A stretch of 52,780 nt of DNA from Bacteroidota bacterium (lineage in GTDB: Bacteria > Bacteroidota > Bacteroidia > 2-12-FULL-35-15): NCBI GenBank assembly GCA_947466965.1, contig CANIFU010000012.1:1-52780 (forward strand). The letters are read 5' to 3'. Below the pieces are notes generated by a model, which was given only the letters and a program-made list of their open reading frames with translations, searched no databases and had not been told where the DNA came from. The position numbers and the translations under genes are program-made. Shown piece after piece: positions 1 to 8,759 of this stretch (positions are counted from its first letter, which is position 1; each line of letters starts with the position of its first letter).

Positions 1-1
1 C

Positions 2-119
2 GCTCGAACTGACTTAGGACAAACACTTTTCTTACTTATATTAATTTCGTTCTCGACTCTGCTCGAACTGACTTAGGACAAACACTTTTCTTACTTATAT
101 TAATTTCGTTCTCGACTCC
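2..119. repeat. Two tandem 59-bp repeat units
   Basis: Two head-to-tail copies (2-60 and 61-119) differ only in their last base. Each unit ends in TTCTCGACTC(T/C) and begins GCTCGAACTGACTT, so the junctions recreate an arm of the palindromic element at 108-182. The array runs off the left edge of the window, so its full copy number is unknown. No coding potential is apparent. Confidence 0.9.
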
Positions 120-182
120 GCTCGAACGGACTCCGTTTGTCACTTCGAGCGGAGTCGAGAAGCACAGGAGCTCTATGCGTTA
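108..182 (-). repeat. REP-like palindromic element, copy 1
   Basis: An 18-bp perfect inverted repeat (TTCTCGACTCCGCTCGAA at 109-126 and its complement at 144-161) encloses a 17-nt spacer, followed by a short tail that runs into the dprA stop codon. A second copy lies in opposite orientation at 4380-4454 with about four mismatches. Size, palindromic form and intergenic placement resemble REP/BIME elements. No REP-associated transposase is present in the window. It could also form the 3' hairpin of the dprA transcript. Confidence 0.8.
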
Positions 183-1277
183 ATTCAGCTTGTATATTTT
201 TCCCGGAAGTGATTTTATAATTCCTGAAAATTCTAGTGTAAGCAATAGGGAAGACACTTTACTCATCGGCATTTTTGCAAAAAGACAAATATCATCTACA
301 TTCAGGTTGTCTTTACCCTTCAATAAATTTACTAAAACTTCCTCTTCTGGTTTTAATTCAACAAACAATTGTTTTTGTATCGGTGCATTTTTCGTTTTCT
401 GTTCCCAGCCCATGATATAACTAATATCCGCAGCCGATTGAATTAATGCTGCTTTGTTTTGTTTTATTAAATTATTACACCCTTTGGAGCATTCGTCATT
501 CACGCGTCCCGGAAAAGCAAACACATCGCGATTATAACTATTGGCGATGTCTGCAGTAATTAATGATCCTCCCCCAATTTTTGATTCAACTACTATAGTC
601 GCATCCGACATCCCGGCAACGATCCTGTTTCTTCGAGGAAAGTTTTCACGGTCCGGAATTACTTTACTCGTAAAATCACTTAGCCATCCGCCATTATCCA
701 ACATCTTTTCTGCAGCCTGCCTGTGTATTGCCGGATATATTTTATCGAGACCGTGTGCCAAGCCACAAACGGTTGTGAGATTATTATCCATTGCAGCTTT
801 GTGCGCACAGATATCAATTCCATAGGCCAATCCGCTCACAATAATGGGATTGTAAACAGCGAGTTCAGCAATTAATTTTTCACATTGCTGCCTGCCATAA
901 TCGGTTGCTTCCCGCGTACCTACGATACTGATTATCTTTTCTGAATTCAGATTTGCTTTGCCTTTAAAATACAACAGAACGGGGCTGTCTTCACAATGCG
1001 TCAGGCGTTTTGGATATTCTTTATCAAGATAAAAAAGTGCCGTGATGTTATTCTTCTCAATGAATTTTATTTCCTCTTCCGCACGGTTGAATACATTGTG
1101 TGTCACTACCGCTTTTGCATTAAAATTTCCGATGCCGGGAATTTTTTCTAGGGCATGCTGCTTTTCTTTAAATACCGCTTCAGCGCTTCCACAATAAGAA
1201 ATCAATCGTTTTGCAAGTACATCCCCAATGTTTGGAATAAGGCTGATTGCAATTTTATATTTCAAACTTTCATCCAT
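180..1277 (-). CDS. dprA: DNA-processing protein DprA (Smf)
   Basis: This 365-residue protein has the DprA layout. A helical helix-hairpin-helix-like N-terminus (about 1-65, with the segment KIPGIGNF) is followed by a Rossmann-like domain (about 70-290) and a C-terminal winged helix (about 305-365). Family motifs are visible: IVGTREATDYG, VSGLAYGIDICAHKAA, FPRRNRIVAG and GGGSLITADIA. DprA binds single-stranded DNA in the cytoplasm and loads RecA during natural transformation. Length is normal. The stop codon overlaps the REP-like element at 108-182. A diverged duplicate of its last 15 shared codons lies at 4502-4558 on the other strand. It is transcribed divergently from the TonB receptor gene. 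Confidence 0.95.
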   Translation of the reverse strand: MDESLKYKIAISLIPNIGDVLAKRLISYCGSAEAVFKEKQHALEKIPGIGNFNAKAVVTHNVFNRAEEEIKFIEKNNITALFYLDKEYPKRLTHCEDSPVLLYFKGKANLNSEKIISIVGTREATDYGRQQCEKLIAELAVYNPIIVSGLAYGIDICAHKAAMDNNLTTVCGLAHGLDKIYPAIHRQAAEKMLDNGGWLSDFTSKVIPDRENFPRRNRIVAGMSDATIVVESKIGGGSLITADIANSYNRDVFAFPGRVNDECSKGCNNLIKQNKAALIQSAADISYIMGWEQKTKNAPIQKQLFVELKPEEEVLVNLLKGKDNLNVDDICLFAKMPMSKVSSLLLTLEFSGIIKSLPGKIYKLN

Positions 1278-1312
1278 AATTTTAAATTTGTATATTGCAC
1301 TTGTACTTTTTG

Positions 1313-1320
1313 CAAATCTA
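1313..1320 (-). promoter_or_regulatory. Candidate -7 promoter box for dprA
   Basis: The minus strand reads TAGATTTG, matching the Bacteroidota -7 consensus TAnnTTTG, 36 nt before the dprA start. I see no TTTG at the usual -33 distance, so the call rests on the -7 box only. Confidence 0.35.
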
Positions 1321-1406
1321 TTAATTTATAAATGCTGAACTGTATTTTATAAATGAATAGATTGTAATTACTAAAAAACATAGCAATTTAAATCCCAATT
1401 TATAAA

Positions 1407-3719
1407 ATGAAAAAAATCCTTACTCCCCTTTTTTTTATTCTAATTTCTGTTTCATTACTTGCCCAGGATGCCTATCTGAAAGGAAAGGTTTCTGACATCA
1501 AGAGTAAAGAAACCATTGTAGGTGCTTCTGTGATTGTAGACAATAACACGGGTACCGTAACAGATGTAAATGGAAATTACTTTTTCAAAACAACAGCAGG
1601 AAAGCATAAGGTAGAATTCAAATCACTGGAATTCAAAAGTCAGATTAAAATGATTGAACTTAAAGCAAATGATACACTTTCGGACGATATTGTTTTGGAA
1701 AGTGATGCGAAGCAATTGGGGATTGTGGTTATTTCTGCCGGTAAGTTCGAACAAAATTTGAGTGAAGTAACCGTTTCAATGGAAGTTTTAAAGCCCTCTC
1801 TCATTGAAAATAAAAGTATTCAAACAATCGAGACTGCAATTGATCAGGTACCGGGAGTGAACGTGATTGATGGACAGGCAAATATTCGTGGGGGAAGTGG
1901 ATTTAGTTACGGAGCCGGTAGTCGTGTTTTGGTGATGGTGGATGAAATGCCGATGCTTACCGCCGATGCTGGCGATGTAAAGTGGTCGTTTCTTCCAATT
2001 GAAAATTGCGAACAAATTGAAGTGATCAAAGGTGCCTCTTCCGCATTGTTTGGTTCCTCCGCCATGAATGGTGTAATTAACTTTAGAACGGCTTATGCCA
2101 AAGAAGACCCGGAAACAAAAATTAATTTCTATGGTGGCGCTTATGATAAACCAAGAAGGAAAGAAATGGTTTGGTGGCAGGATGGAAACCCAACATACAG
2201 TGGCTTGAATTTTTATCATGCGCAAAAAATCAAACAGTTTGATATTGTTCTTGGCGGAAATATTTATAATGATGAAGGCTATCGTTATTTAGAAACAGAA
2301 CAACGCTATCGTGCAAATACAAATTTACGGTATCGTTTTTCTAAAAAATTACAAGGATTGCAAATTGGTGTGAATGCGAATACCATGCGTACAAAAGGTG
2401 GTTTGTTTTTAATTTGGGAGAATGATACAACAGGTTCTTTGCGGCCTGCGGGTGGTGATTTAAGCCATTATACAACTTATCGAACCAATATCGATCCTTA
2501 TATAACATACAACACAAAAAACGATTCAAGGCATACTTTACGCGGTCGCTTTTTTAGAACAAAAAATCTGAACAACACCAATCAGGAATCTACTGCTGAT
2601 GTTTATTATTCCGAATATCAATTTCAAAAACGTTTCGAAAAAGGACTTACATGGACCATAGGAGCTGTTTATAATTACAATGAAGTGCGATCGGGTCCGC
2701 TCTATGGAACCCATTTCAGTACAAACGCTTCCTTGTTTACCCAAATAGATAAGAAATGGAAAAAGTTAACGATCTCACTAGGTGGCCGAGGTGAATATTT
2801 TAAAACCGATTCGGTGGAAACGAAAGAAGATCTTTATTTGCTGCTGGATAAATCAAAACCCATCGCCAAACAATCAAAAGTGAAGCCCGTTTTTCGTGCC
2901 GGAATTAATTATCATTTATTTAAAGCTACCTATATTAGAGCATCTTTCGGACAAGGTTTCCGTTTTCCTTCCGTTGCCGAAAAATACATCAAAACCAGCG
3001 CAAGTGGATTGGACATTTATCCGAATGATAGTCTGCGCCCCGAAAGCGGATGGAGTAGTGAGATCGGAATTAAACAAGGTGTAAAAATTGGTGACTGGAA
3101 AGGATATATTGATGTGGCTGCCTTTTGGACAGAATACAATAATATGATGGAGTTTACTTTTGGACAATATAATCCATCAATGACAACTTCCCCATATGGC
3201 TTAGGATTTCAATCCCAAAACATTGGAAATACCAGAATCAGAGGAATAGATGTTTCAATTATTGGAGCCGGAAAGATGGGCCCTATCGATATTTCCATGT
3301 TGCTGGGATATACGTATATTGATCCGATACAAACTGATTTTGATATCGAACGTATTACTGATACGGCTTCAAATACAACAAAAAATAATTTATTAAAATA
3401 CCGTTACAAACACACCGGAAAAGCAGACATTCAATTGGGATATAAAAATTTCAGTACCGGTATTAGTATGCGTGCTAATAGCTTTATGGAAAATGTGGAT
3501 GCATTTTTTGTTAGTTCAGAATTTCCTGGAATGAAAAAATACCGAGCGGCACACGATCAAGGGGATTATATTTTTGATTATAGAATCTCTTATCAATTGC
3601 ACAAAACGGCCAAACTTTCTTTCATCATAAACAATATGTTTAATCGAGAAGTGATGGGAAGACCTATGGATATTCAGGCTCCTAGAGTGTATGCCGTTCA
3701 GTTGACTGTTAAATTTTAA
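1407..3719 (+). CDS. TonB-dependent outer membrane receptor
   Basis: This 770-residue protein has a signal peptide (1-19, ending LLAQ), then a CarboxypepD_reg-like beta-sandwich (about 22-105, with GKVSDIKSKETIVGASV). A plug domain follows (about 115-230, with VPGVNVIDGQANIRGGSG and IEVIKGASSALFGSSAMNGV), then a 22-strand-type barrel ending in a C-terminal phenylalanine (VQLTVKF). Such receptors import large or scarce ligands using TonB energy. The length fits the siderophore/vitamin class rather than SusC, and no SusD partner is present. The substrate cannot be read from sequence. The dioxygenase gene begins only 12 nt after its stop, so the two are probably co-transcribed. Confidence 0.92.
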   Translation: MKKILTPLFFILISVSLLAQDAYLKGKVSDIKSKETIVGASVIVDNNTGTVTDVNGNYFFKTTAGKHKVEFKSLEFKSQIKMIELKANDTLSDDIVLESDAKQLGIVVISAGKFEQNLSEVTVSMEVLKPSLIENKSIQTIETAIDQVPGVNVIDGQANIRGGSGFSYGAGSRVLVMVDEMPMLTADAGDVKWSFLPIENCEQIEVIKGASSALFGSSAMNGVINFRTAYAKEDPETKINFYGGAYDKPRRKEMVWWQDGNPTYSGLNFYHAQKIKQFDIVLGGNIYNDEGYRYLETEQRYRANTNLRYRFSKKLQGLQIGVNANTMRTKGGLFLIWENDTTGSLRPAGGDLSHYTTYRTNIDPYITYNTKNDSRHTLRGRFFRTKNLNNTNQESTADVYYSEYQFQKRFEKGLTWTIGAVYNYNEVRSGPLYGTHFSTNASLFTQIDKKWKKLTISLGGRGEYFKTDSVETKEDLYLLLDKSKPIAKQSKVKPVFRAGINYHLFKATYIRASFGQGFRFPSVAEKYIKTSASGLDIYPNDSLRPESGWSSEIGIKQGVKIGDWKGYIDVAAFWTEYNNMMEFTFGQYNPSMTTSPYGLGFQSQNIGNTRIRGIDVSIIGAGKMGPIDISMLLGYTYIDPIQTDFDIERITDTASNTTKNNLLKYRYKHTGKADIQLGYKNFSTGISMRANSFMENVDAFFVSSEFPGMKKYRAAHDQGDYIFDYRISYQLHKTAKLSFIINNMFNREVMGRPMDIQAPRVYAVQLTVKF

Positions 3720-3731
3720 AAATATAGAATT

Positions 3732-4268
3732 ATGATCACACGTCCTTTTGGTTTCAAAAAATGGATTGACGACAACCGTCATCTTTTAAAGCCACCCGTA
3801 AACAACAAAGTTGTTTATGAAGATACCGAGTTTATTATTATGGTCGTTGGTGGTCCGAATGCCCGTAAAGATTATCACTACAATGAAAGTGAAGAATTTT
3901 TTTATCAGTTAGAAGGGAATATAGCGGTTCAAGTTCAGGAAGATGGGAAAGCAGTAACTGTTCCCATTAATGAAGGGGAAATTTTTCTTCTACCTCCCCG
4001 CGTGCCGCATAATCCCATGCGAGGGCCCAATACGATTGGATTGGTTATTGAGCGGAAACGTAGAGAAGGGGAAGAAGATGGGTTGATGTGGTTTTGTGAA
4101 ACATGCAACGAGCCTTTGTTTGTGAAAAAATTTAAACTGACCAATATTATGACGCAGTTTCAGGAAACATTCGCACACTTTTATGGAAGCATTGACTTAC
4201 GTACATGTAAAAAATGCGGTGCTAAAATGGAGCCTCCTTTAGCAGTAAAAGCAGAGAATTCACATTAG
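3732..4268 (+). CDS. nbaC: 3-hydroxyanthranilate 3,4-dioxygenase
   Basis: This 178-residue cupin opens the ring of 3-hydroxyanthranilate in the kynurenine pathway, leading to quinolinate or further breakdown. The family's iron ligands appear as His49, Glu55 and His93, with substrate-binding Arg45, Arg97 and Glu107. The bacterial rubredoxin-like second metal site is complete: Cys122, Cys125, Cys159 and Cys162. All expected catalytic residues are therefore present. It follows the TonB receptor by 12 nt. No other kynurenine-pathway gene (tryptophan dioxygenase, kynureninase, nadC) lies in the window, so its partners must be elsewhere. The cytoplasmic location fits the absence of a signal peptide. 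Confidence 0.93.
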   Translation: MITRPFGFKKWIDDNRHLLKPPVNNKVVYEDTEFIIMVVGGPNARKDYHYNESEEFFYQLEGNIAVQVQEDGKAVTVPINEGEIFLLPPRVPHNPMRGPNTIGLVIERKRREGEEDGLMWFCETCNEPLFVKKFKLTNIMTQFQETFAHFYGSIDLRTCKKCGAKMEPPLAVKAENSH

Positions 4269-4379
4269 AAACAGCTGTAATTATTTTTCGAATGCATAAA
4301 CCTCCAAATGCAGTTTAGAAAAAGGTACTTAGCAAATGAATATTGTTGGAGCTAAGGGTTAATTTGTTGTTAGCTGAAA

Positions 4380-4454
4380 TAACGCATCGAGCTCCTGTGC
4401 TTCTCGACTCCGCTCGAAGTGACAAACGGAGTCAGTTCGAGCTGAGTCGAGAAC
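4380..4454 (+). repeat. REP-like palindromic element, copy 2
   Basis: This is an inverted copy of the element at 108-182. Arms are at 4401-4418 and 4436-4453, with one mismatch between them, and the flanking TAACGCAT..GAGCTCCTGTG tail is conserved. Together the two copies bracket dprA, the receptor and the dioxygenase. It may also act as the 3' hairpin of the receptor-dioxygenase transcript. Confidence 0.8.
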
Positions 4455-4501
4455 CGATGAATCAAACCACCAAGCCCTCCTTTTACATGGAGGAATAACT
4501 G

Positions 4502-4558
4502 GAATTTTTAGGAATTGTAAAATCGCTTCCGGGAAAAATATACAAGCATTCTTTTTAA
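4502..4558 (+). pseudogene. Duplicated 3' end of dprA
   Basis: The frame reads EFLGIVKSLPGKIYKHSF then stop. Positions 4502-4546 match the dprA 3' end (complement of 189-233) at 42 of 45 bases, encoding EFSGIIKSLPGKIYK there. An in-frame stop codon just upstream (TAA before CTG GAA) closes the frame, and no start codon is available, so it is a remnant rather than a gene. It lies 47 nt beyond REP copy 2. The three substitutions and a different C-terminal tail suggest an old duplication or a fragment from a related dprA allele. Confidence 0.8.
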
Positions 4559-4590
4559 ATATTGTTCACGCTACCGCCAAAGAGAAGTAG

Positions 4591-4800
4591 TTAAATGTTT
4601 GCGGATAGAATCAGTAACAACATTAAAATCGTAATGAATAAATATGTCTGAGTATTTGCGAAATTCACAGTAATACCGAAGGATGGATTTCTTTTTAAAA
4701 GAAAAATTCGCGTATCATTTTTATTAAAATAAAACACCCCCCACACCCAATTGTTTGGGTCATTATGCCATTGTTTATTTTTTTTGTCGTCTGAACACAT
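4591..4800 (-). CDS. DUF5808 domain small membrane protein
   Basis: This 69-residue protein carries the DUF5808 pattern: WHNDPNNWVWGVFYFNKND, then an R-hydrophobic-LLKRN stretch, then GITVNFAN. Most of its length is this domain, followed by one C-terminal hydrophobic segment (about 51-69, LFITILMLLLILSANI). The function of DUF5808 is not known to me. The conserved motif, rather than length, is the reason for calling it real. It stands alone, with convergent repeats downstream and a 248-nt featureless gap upstream. Confidence 0.72.
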   Translation of the reverse strand: MCSDDKKNKQWHNDPNNWVWGVFYFNKNDTRIFLLKRNPSFGITVNFANTQTYLFITILMLLLILSANI

Positions 4801-5048
4801 TTTTGTCAGTGTTGTTTTTGTCCGGATAGTTTGCTGCTAGTAAAAATATAAATTAAAATCTCAACTGATTTCTAAAAAGGTATGATTAAACTGAAAAGCG
4901 GGGGAGGGCTGCTTCGTCCGATCTTGAAGGGACTCTTTATGTGAAATTTCCAGTTAAATAAGCAGACGGAAAAAAGAGAGGGTTGCATTATCAATGTATT
5001 TATCAATGTTCATTTAGTAAATAAAACGCACGATTCAATTTCAAATTA

Positions 5049-5846
5049 TTACCCAGCCATAAAAACATCATATCCATATCGGATAATCATGATACTAACG
5101 ATAACCAAAAAAAGTATTCGAACAAAGCCGTTTCCCTTTTTTAAAGCAATTCTCGTTCCTGTAATACTCCCCGCAATGTTGAAAAAGGCCATTAGCAAGG
5201 CAATTTCAAGGATGTAATTTCCTTGTCGTATAAATACAATCAATGCCGTAATATTCGTCATGCAGTTAATTACTTTTGAATATGCCGAAGCCTCTATGAA
5301 TTCGAATCCAAGAATAACAACAAAACCTAATACAAAAAAACTACCTGTCCCGGGACCAAAAAAACCGTCATAAAAACCAACTAGCATTCCTAATATCGAT
5401 CCATACAGCAATTGTTTTTTTAGCGTTAATTGTTTTGTTTGTACAGCTCCAAGATTTTTTTTGAAAAGAGTATAAATAGCGATAAGGATAAGGATGATCA
5501 GGATCAAAGGCTTCAATGTATTCAGATCGATTCTTGTAACAGTTTTGGCTCCAAAAAAAGAAGCAAGTCCTGAACAACCTGCTATTGTAAGCAATAGCGG
5601 ATAATTGAATTTGATCCTTTTTGAATATTGAAAAGCAGAAATACTTGTACCTGCTAAGGCAGCAATTTTGTTTGTTCCAAAAAGAGTTGGTAAAGGAACT
5701 TGAGGCAAATTGATGAGAAGAGTTGGAATTGAAATTAATCCACCACCACCCACAACAGCATCTATAAAACCCGCAATAAAAGAAAGCATGATCAGAGAAA
5801 CGACAGTTAACGTTCCATATTGTGATAGTAATGCTAGTGTTTCCAT
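5049..5846 (-). CDS. TauE/SafE (TSUP) family anion exporter
   Basis: This 265-residue polytopic inner membrane protein has about eight hydrophobic segments. It shows the family's repeated N-terminal motif (FIAGFIDAVVGGGGLISIP) and the second-half counterpart (LVGFYDGFFGPGTGSFF). TSUP proteins move sulfite, sulfoacetate or related organosulfur and carboxylate anions. The substrate here is unknown, and no sulfur-metabolism gene is adjacent. Its start lies 4 nt beyond the U-tract of the ABC-F terminator (5851-5876), so it depends on readthrough or on a promoter inside the upstream gene; I could not identify one. A TauE annotation is reliable only at family level. Confidence 0.88.
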   Translation of the reverse strand: METLALLSQYGTLTVVSLIMLSFIAGFIDAVVGGGGLISIPTLLINLPQVPLPTLFGTNKIAALAGTSISAFQYSKRIKFNYPLLLTIAGCSGLASFFGAKTVTRIDLNTLKPLILIILILIAIYTLFKKNLGAVQTKQLTLKKQLLYGSILGMLVGFYDGFFGPGTGSFFVLGFVVILGFEFIEASAYSKVINCMTNITALIVFIRQGNYILEIALLMAFFNIAGSITGTRIALKKGNGFVRILFLVIVSIMIIRYGYDVFMAG

Positions 5847-5850
5847 GTAT

Positions 5851-5876
5851 AAAAAAAGCCGCTCAGATGAGCAGCC
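5851..5876 (-). terminator. Intrinsic terminator after the ABC-F gene
   Basis: On the minus strand GCTGCTCA-TC-TGAGCGGC forms an 8-bp stem with one G-U pair, followed by seven T residues. It starts 7 nt after the ABC-F stop codon and ends just before the TauE/SafE start codon. Confidence 0.8.
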
Positions 5877-5882
5877 TGTTTG

Positions 5883-7523
<1,641 letters not shown>

Positions 7524-7697
7524 TTATTTTTGGGATATAAAAGTAGTGAATAATCTGCTTCCAAAAACACCACTATTTTAATCAATTACGATATAATATG
7601 AGTTATAACTTGCGAGAGCATTAATATTTGTGATCTTTCAAAGCCCTTTATCGGCCATATTTTGGAAGGAGTTTTAAACAACTACATTTACTTTTTT

Positions 7698-8396
7698 TTA
7701 TTGCTTGGAAGTGTTGTTGTTATATTTTTTAGACACGGGGCCCTTCGGTAAAATAGATTTGTATATTTCGCTATAGTAAATTAAAATTCCAAAAGTAACA
7801 ATCGCTGAGTTTAATTCTCGATTTAATTTTACATTATCTGTTAAAAAAAAGCGATAGCCGAAATCAGCACCTATTCCTACCCATTTTACAATTTTATAAT
7901 CTACAGAAATTGTTGGTTCATAAATAAAACAGCTGCGCTTTTCATCTTTTGTCTGCACATTATTAAATTCATTTTGATAAAAGCTTCTACCAAATCCAAT
8001 TTGTAAAGGTATACTGATCTCCCATTTTTTTGTTTGGTAGAATGCGTATTCTATCGCTGCCGAAATATAATAGAATCTTAATCCACTCGATATAAAGTAG
8101 GGTTTTCCCAATGCGCTTATGTATTCAATGTCTTGATTCAATGATTTCGGTGGATTGTAAAGTTGATTGTATCCGATACCAAAACTCAGCCGTTTACCAT
8201 AATTTATACCGGCAATAGCTCCAAAGATGTTTACAATATTGTTATCAATGAATGAGTTTCTGCAATCTAATTTACCAAAAGGTTTAGGGCGTTGTTTTAA
8301 GCAACTTTTTATTGTATCAAGTGTTGGTTGTGCTCTAACACTTGATATACATAAAAAGAGTATCAAAAGTAGTATGTAGTTTGTTTTACGCACCAT
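7698..8396 (-). CDS. Secreted outer-membrane beta-barrel-like protein
   Basis: I do not recognise a named family. The 232-residue protein has a clear signal peptide (1-22, ending VRAQ) and then alternating hydrophobic/aromatic stretches that look like short beta-barrel strands (YGKRLSFGIGYNQLY, ISAAIEYAFYQ, VGIGADFGYRFFL). The C-terminal tail is polar (GPVSKKYNNNTSKQ), unlike the terminal aromatic residue of classical barrels. A small porin-like or PorT-like envelope protein is a reasonable guess. A -7 promoter box (TATCTTTG) sits one base before its ATG. It is separated by 180 nt from the ABC-F gene and so is probably an independent unit. Confidence 0.65.
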   Translation of the reverse strand: MVRKTNYILLLILFLCISSVRAQPTLDTIKSCLKQRPKPFGKLDCRNSFIDNNIVNIFGAIAGINYGKRLSFGIGYNQLYNPPKSLNQDIEYISALGKPYFISSGLRFYYISAAIEYAFYQTKKWEISIPLQIGFGRSFYQNEFNNVQTKDEKRSCFIYEPTISVDYKIVKWVGIGADFGYRFFLTDNVKLNRELNSAIVTFGILIYYSEIYKSILPKGPVSKKYNNNTSKQ

Positions 8397-8397
8397 A

Positions 8398-8430
8398 CAA
8401 AGATAATTTAAACTATGTTTCAGACACGAA
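8398..8430 (-). promoter_or_regulatory. Candidate promoter abutting the porin-like gene
   Basis: On the minus strand TATCTTTG (8398-8405) matches TAnnTTTG and ends one base before the ATG. TTCG (8427-8430) lies 21 nt further upstream and matches the -33 TTTG at three of four bases. If used, the mRNA would have no leader, or the annotated start is slightly too far upstream. Confidence 0.35.
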
Positions 8431-8705
8431 TATAAATTTATAGAAAAAGTGCAGAAGAAACAGCTGCGTCTGGGAACAAAAAACGTGCGAGTATTTAAAA
8501 ATCATAGAAAAATTAAAATAAAAAATTCAGCACAAATAACACAAAGTATCACAGAAAAATTTGAGTAAATCTGAGTAGTCTGTGGTAAAAAGAAATTATG
8601 CACACAACAACAATAGCCCAATTATCCTTACAATCGATTTCTGAAATCATTTCAACGATACATTCGTCCGTTGTCGGATTTACTCGAAGTGACAATCAAT
8701 TGTAT
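8431..8705. other. Intergenic stretch without a gene
   Basis: No supported ORF or RNA gene is seen between the porin-like gene and the oxidase terminator. The segment around 8520-8595 (AACACAAAGTATCACAG and AATCTGAGTAGTCTGTGG) looks like a degenerate interspersed repeat of imperfectly repeated CACAG/CTGTG words. CTCGAAGTGACAA at 8683-8695 resembles part of the REP-like element arm. Both are impressions without a second full copy in the window. Confidence 0.3.
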
Positions 8706-8739
8706 AAAAAAACCCTTCGTATCAACGAAGGGTTTTTTT
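8706..8739 (-). terminator. Terminator of the act-cox operon
   Basis: CCCTTCGT-ATCA-ACGAAGGG forms a strong stem flanked by A-rich and T-rich runs, so it reads as a terminator on both strands. It begins about 20 nt after the coxA stop codon. Confidence 0.9.
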
Positions 8740-8759
8740 AAATTAAATTTAAAAATTAG

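Noticed and set aside
2-182. Tandem repeats resembling a CRISPR array
   Set aside because: The whole 59-bp unit repeats with no variable spacers, and no cas gene is present.
1788-2225. A 145-codon minus-strand frame inside the TonB receptor
   Set aside because: It lies antisense to the receptor plug and barrel and shows no family pattern.
8600-8700. A tRNA or small RNA gene before the oxidase terminator
   Set aside because: No cloverleaf or T-loop motif is present here or in any other intergenic stretch I inspected.
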